Shown here piece after piece: positions 62,015 through 64,000 of a DNA stretch of 64,000 bases (within the stretch, counting starts at the first letter, position 1; each line of letters opens with the position of its first letter). The translations under genes and the position numbers were made by a program. The notes under the pieces were generated by a model. The model ran no database searches. It saw only the letters and a program-made list of their open reading frames with translations, and was not told the DNA's origin. The DNA comes from Kappaphycus alvarezii (taxonomy: Eukaryota; Rhodophyta; Florideophyceae; Gigartinales; Solieriaceae), in the NCBI GenBank assembly GCA_002205965.3, contig NADL03000483.1:1860001-1924000 (forward strand), read 5' to 3'.

Positions 62015-63480
62015 GTGAGCTGGCAATTCTCTTTCACCGCGTTAGCATTGAAGGCCCATGGGCGCTTCCAAATGTCAGAAGATGACAAACTGACAAGTAA
62101 GTTTGATGGTTTTCAGGTTGGATGTGACAATAACTGCCAATTTGTGCTTCATCAAATTATATGTGTGAACACCCTTGTAATGATGGGCCCCGGTGCGACT
62201 TTCTCGGACCTCGCCTAAATGCGAATGAAATTGGCGTGGCTATCACACAGTTGCCCTGACATCATGTATGAAGTGTCCCAGTTCGTTCAAGTTGCAACTA
62301 AAAAATGTTTGCGGTATTTCGACCCAAGAAAATCAAGCGCGAGAACAGAACTGTGCATTTTGTCAAGACAAACAGGTTCTCTATCTTTTTCTCTCCCCTA
62401 GTCATTACATGTGAAAATTGAAAAATATTTTTGTAAGTATTGAAAAACTACTTGATTTGTTTTCCATATGGACAACAGCGATGGAAAATTGCGGAACAAT
62501 GTTTATCATAAGCAAACAATTTTTATCTATTGTGAATCACCAAAAATAATTTTACCTATCTCACTGGTCAATGTTTTATACTGTATTATACGTGAAGCAA
62601 TTTTTATGTGCGGCAGTTGGATTTTACATTATACAGTTGTAATTACTGGAATTATGTTGGCAGTAAATTATTATTTGGATAAATACTCACCTGCATAACT
62701 ATTATATAATTATTACTGTGCATAAGTTTGGTCTACAAATATTTTTTTAATGCTTCAATTGTCTTTGTAGTTGTTTTACTCTGATCTACAGTATAGATAG
62801 TCTTAAGCTGTTGGAAAAGTTTTGCAAGCCTCTGGCCATCAAAGTATACCCGTCGAGCAATAAGGATTGGATTTCTGTGTATTATTACTCTCAGTCCTAT
62901 TAAGTAAATTTGGTATTCATTTATTTAATATTATCTGTGTTGGATCTACGAATTTAATTTAATTTTTATATCAAATGCCTCCATGTTTTTAGCTTTTCCG
63001 CCCCGTCATTTGCGAGCGTACACGACAAATCTTCGCGACTGTCCTATATCGTATACTCTCAGAAATATCTTTCCGTACAAGAGCTGTTCACTTTGAGTCA
63101 TACAAAGACCGCCGCGTCTGCGGTATTGCTATAGCAGCTGAGCTAATAGCTTTCAGAGACATATTCTACGCCTCATACATGTCAGCAGCCGCTTTGCGTC
63201 GCTTACACCCTGTTTTATCAGTTACAGTCAGACTACACACAGAAAAAAAGGATCTCTTCGATGTCTTGAGAAAAGTATGGTAGAAATACGAACGGCGACT
63301 CATGCGCGATTTACAATGTTCACGAGAAGATTTTAAAAACTTTGACAGTTATATATGTATAGGTCATGTGAGATCGGATGAAAAATTGGAGATGGACGTA
63401 CAAAAGAAATGGGTTAGGCCGCGCTGCGCTCAGTTCTGCGGGATGCAAGGTTGGTTACAGAGGTGGTGCAGTGGTTCAAA
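62015..63480 (+). mobile_element. Copia RT/RNase H fragment split by an AT-rich insert
   Basis: RT end: FSDLA, a stop, then MRMKLAWLSHSCPDIMYEVS and QFVQVATKKCLRYF (62200-62330). After about 600 bp of AT-rich non-coding DNA, RNase H resumes: ESYKDRRVCGIAIAAELIAF, VRLHTEKKDLFDVLRKVW (63090-63282), then MRDLQCSREDF and YICIGHVRSDEKL (to about 63390). Both parts match the second copia element (RNase H with GISLRMLLGDI and TDTKSIF), so it is the same lineage. No LTRs are visible. Confidence 0.78.
62400..62995. other. AT-rich insert interrupting the copia fragment
   Basis: About 600 bp far richer in A+T than its surroundings, between two copia segments that are adjacent in the related element. 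It has one 76-codon hydrophobic ORF (62468-62698) of doubtful meaning. I find no clear terminal repeats. Confidence 0.5.
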
Positions 63481-63839
63481 CTAACCACCCAGATAAGGGC
63501 GAAGCTGACGAAATATCACGATTAACCCTTATATTTGTCAAAAAAGGCAAGACGTGAGGTACTGTCACCGCTCGGCCCCCAATTTTTTGCTTTCACGAAA
63601 TTGCCATCTTAATAATACATTAGCAACTGGTATCCGAATCTCAACCTCATCTGTTCCCGCAAGAAAGGACCATGGCGAACTTAAACTCAGCAGAGAGAAA
63701 CTAAAACACTTACAGTATTCAGCAGAATGCACTGGATTAAAAATGCAATTTCTTGCTCCGTGCGTATCCCAGACAATATTACGCTTATTTATGAAGGAAA
63801 TGTTCCAGGTGTTTCTACCACACAGTCATAGATTCGAGA
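63481..63839. other. No supported gene
   Basis: No ORF with recognised domains. It separates the copia fragment from the R2-like piece at the window edge. Confidence 0.3.
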
Positions 63840-64000
63840 TACGGCATCACGCTTACACCCAGCGCGAGGAAAAAATTCTGTCTGCCCATTCCACTTGTAG
63901 ATCAAGAGTTCTCCGTAATCGCCCTTTTATTAAATGCTGCTGCGGCCGCCAGCATTACAGATGCTGCCCGGCTTTCGAACGGTCTGCCTCATACATCTCG
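63840..64000 (+). mobile_element. R2-like non-LTR fragment, cut by the window end
   Basis: The frame YGITLTPSARKKFCLPIP, then VDQEFSVIALLLNAAAAAS and ITDAARLSNGLPHTS follows the linker of the family at 3630-3790 (LHGIALTDRAWDQV..., FLHGAAAASIIDAAPAR) position by position. It is diverged, like the copy at 23.8 kb, and probably continues beyond 64000. Confidence 0.65.

Noticed and set aside
63440..63490. tRNA-like stretch (GTGGTTCAAACTAACCACC)
   Set aside because: No acceptor stem or full cloverleaf could be folded around it.

Overview
This is eukaryotic nuclear DNA. Five recognisable host genes are compact and mostly intron-poor, with short GT-AG introns of 60-250 nt. They sit in the first 17 kb, and almost everything to the right is layered, decayed transposable elements. 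The mix (ORMDL, an EH-domain adaptor, an RluA-type pseudouridine synthase with a transit-like N-terminus, a two-domain polysaccharide-type glycosyltransferase, and many copia, gypsy, DIRS and Harbinger elements) is most consistent with a multicellular red alga of the Chondrus type. That assignment is an inference from style, not proof.

Layout 0-17 kb: ORMDL (203-673, -); an inverted pair of R2-like non-LTR retrotransposon pieces (1158-4887); a second R2-like 3' half (5072-6225, -) and a solo 3' tail of the family (6471-6690, -); the glycosyltransferase gene (6892-8865, +), convergent with a four-exon RluA-family gene containing a 15-nt microexon (8939-10530, -); a third, longer R2-like copy (10821-13423, -); a small two-exon coiled-coil gene, perhaps Mediator subunit 21 (13673-14156, +); and an Eps15-like two-EH-domain gene (14676-16611, -). 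Clusters of the heptamer TACAGTA/TACTGTA lie roughly 100-330 bp upstream of most of these genes.

Layout 17-43 kb: a Ty3/gypsy remnant without a visible RT (17335-19858, +), abutted by a DIRS-type tyrosine-recombinase retrotransposon (about 19870-23520, -); another R2-like piece (23790-24890, +); a complete but dead Ty1/copia element with about 335-bp LTRs (24896-32281, +) carrying an unexplained antisense coding region before its 3' LTR; a Ty3/gypsy element with LTRs (32731 to about 38110, -); and two related PIF/Harbinger elements (38571-40668 and 41214-43294), each with a transposase and a Myb/SANT-type partner gene arranged tail to tail.

Layout 43-64 kb: a second copia element with about 165-bp LTRs (43362-48616, +); an unassigned degenerate stretch (48617-53895); a 7.4-kb structure bounded by inverted repeats (53896-61293) that holds an acidic-protein ORF, a Tyr/Gly/Arg-rich ORF, an unassigned minus-strand coding trace and a perfect 27-bp-arm hairpin; a copia RT/RNase H fragment split by an AT-rich insert (62015-63480, +); and the edge of one more R2-like copy (63840-64000, +). 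No rRNA, tRNA or CRISPR array was recognised. The inverted-repeat structure at 53.9-61.3 kb and the antisense ORF in the first copia element are the least explained parts.
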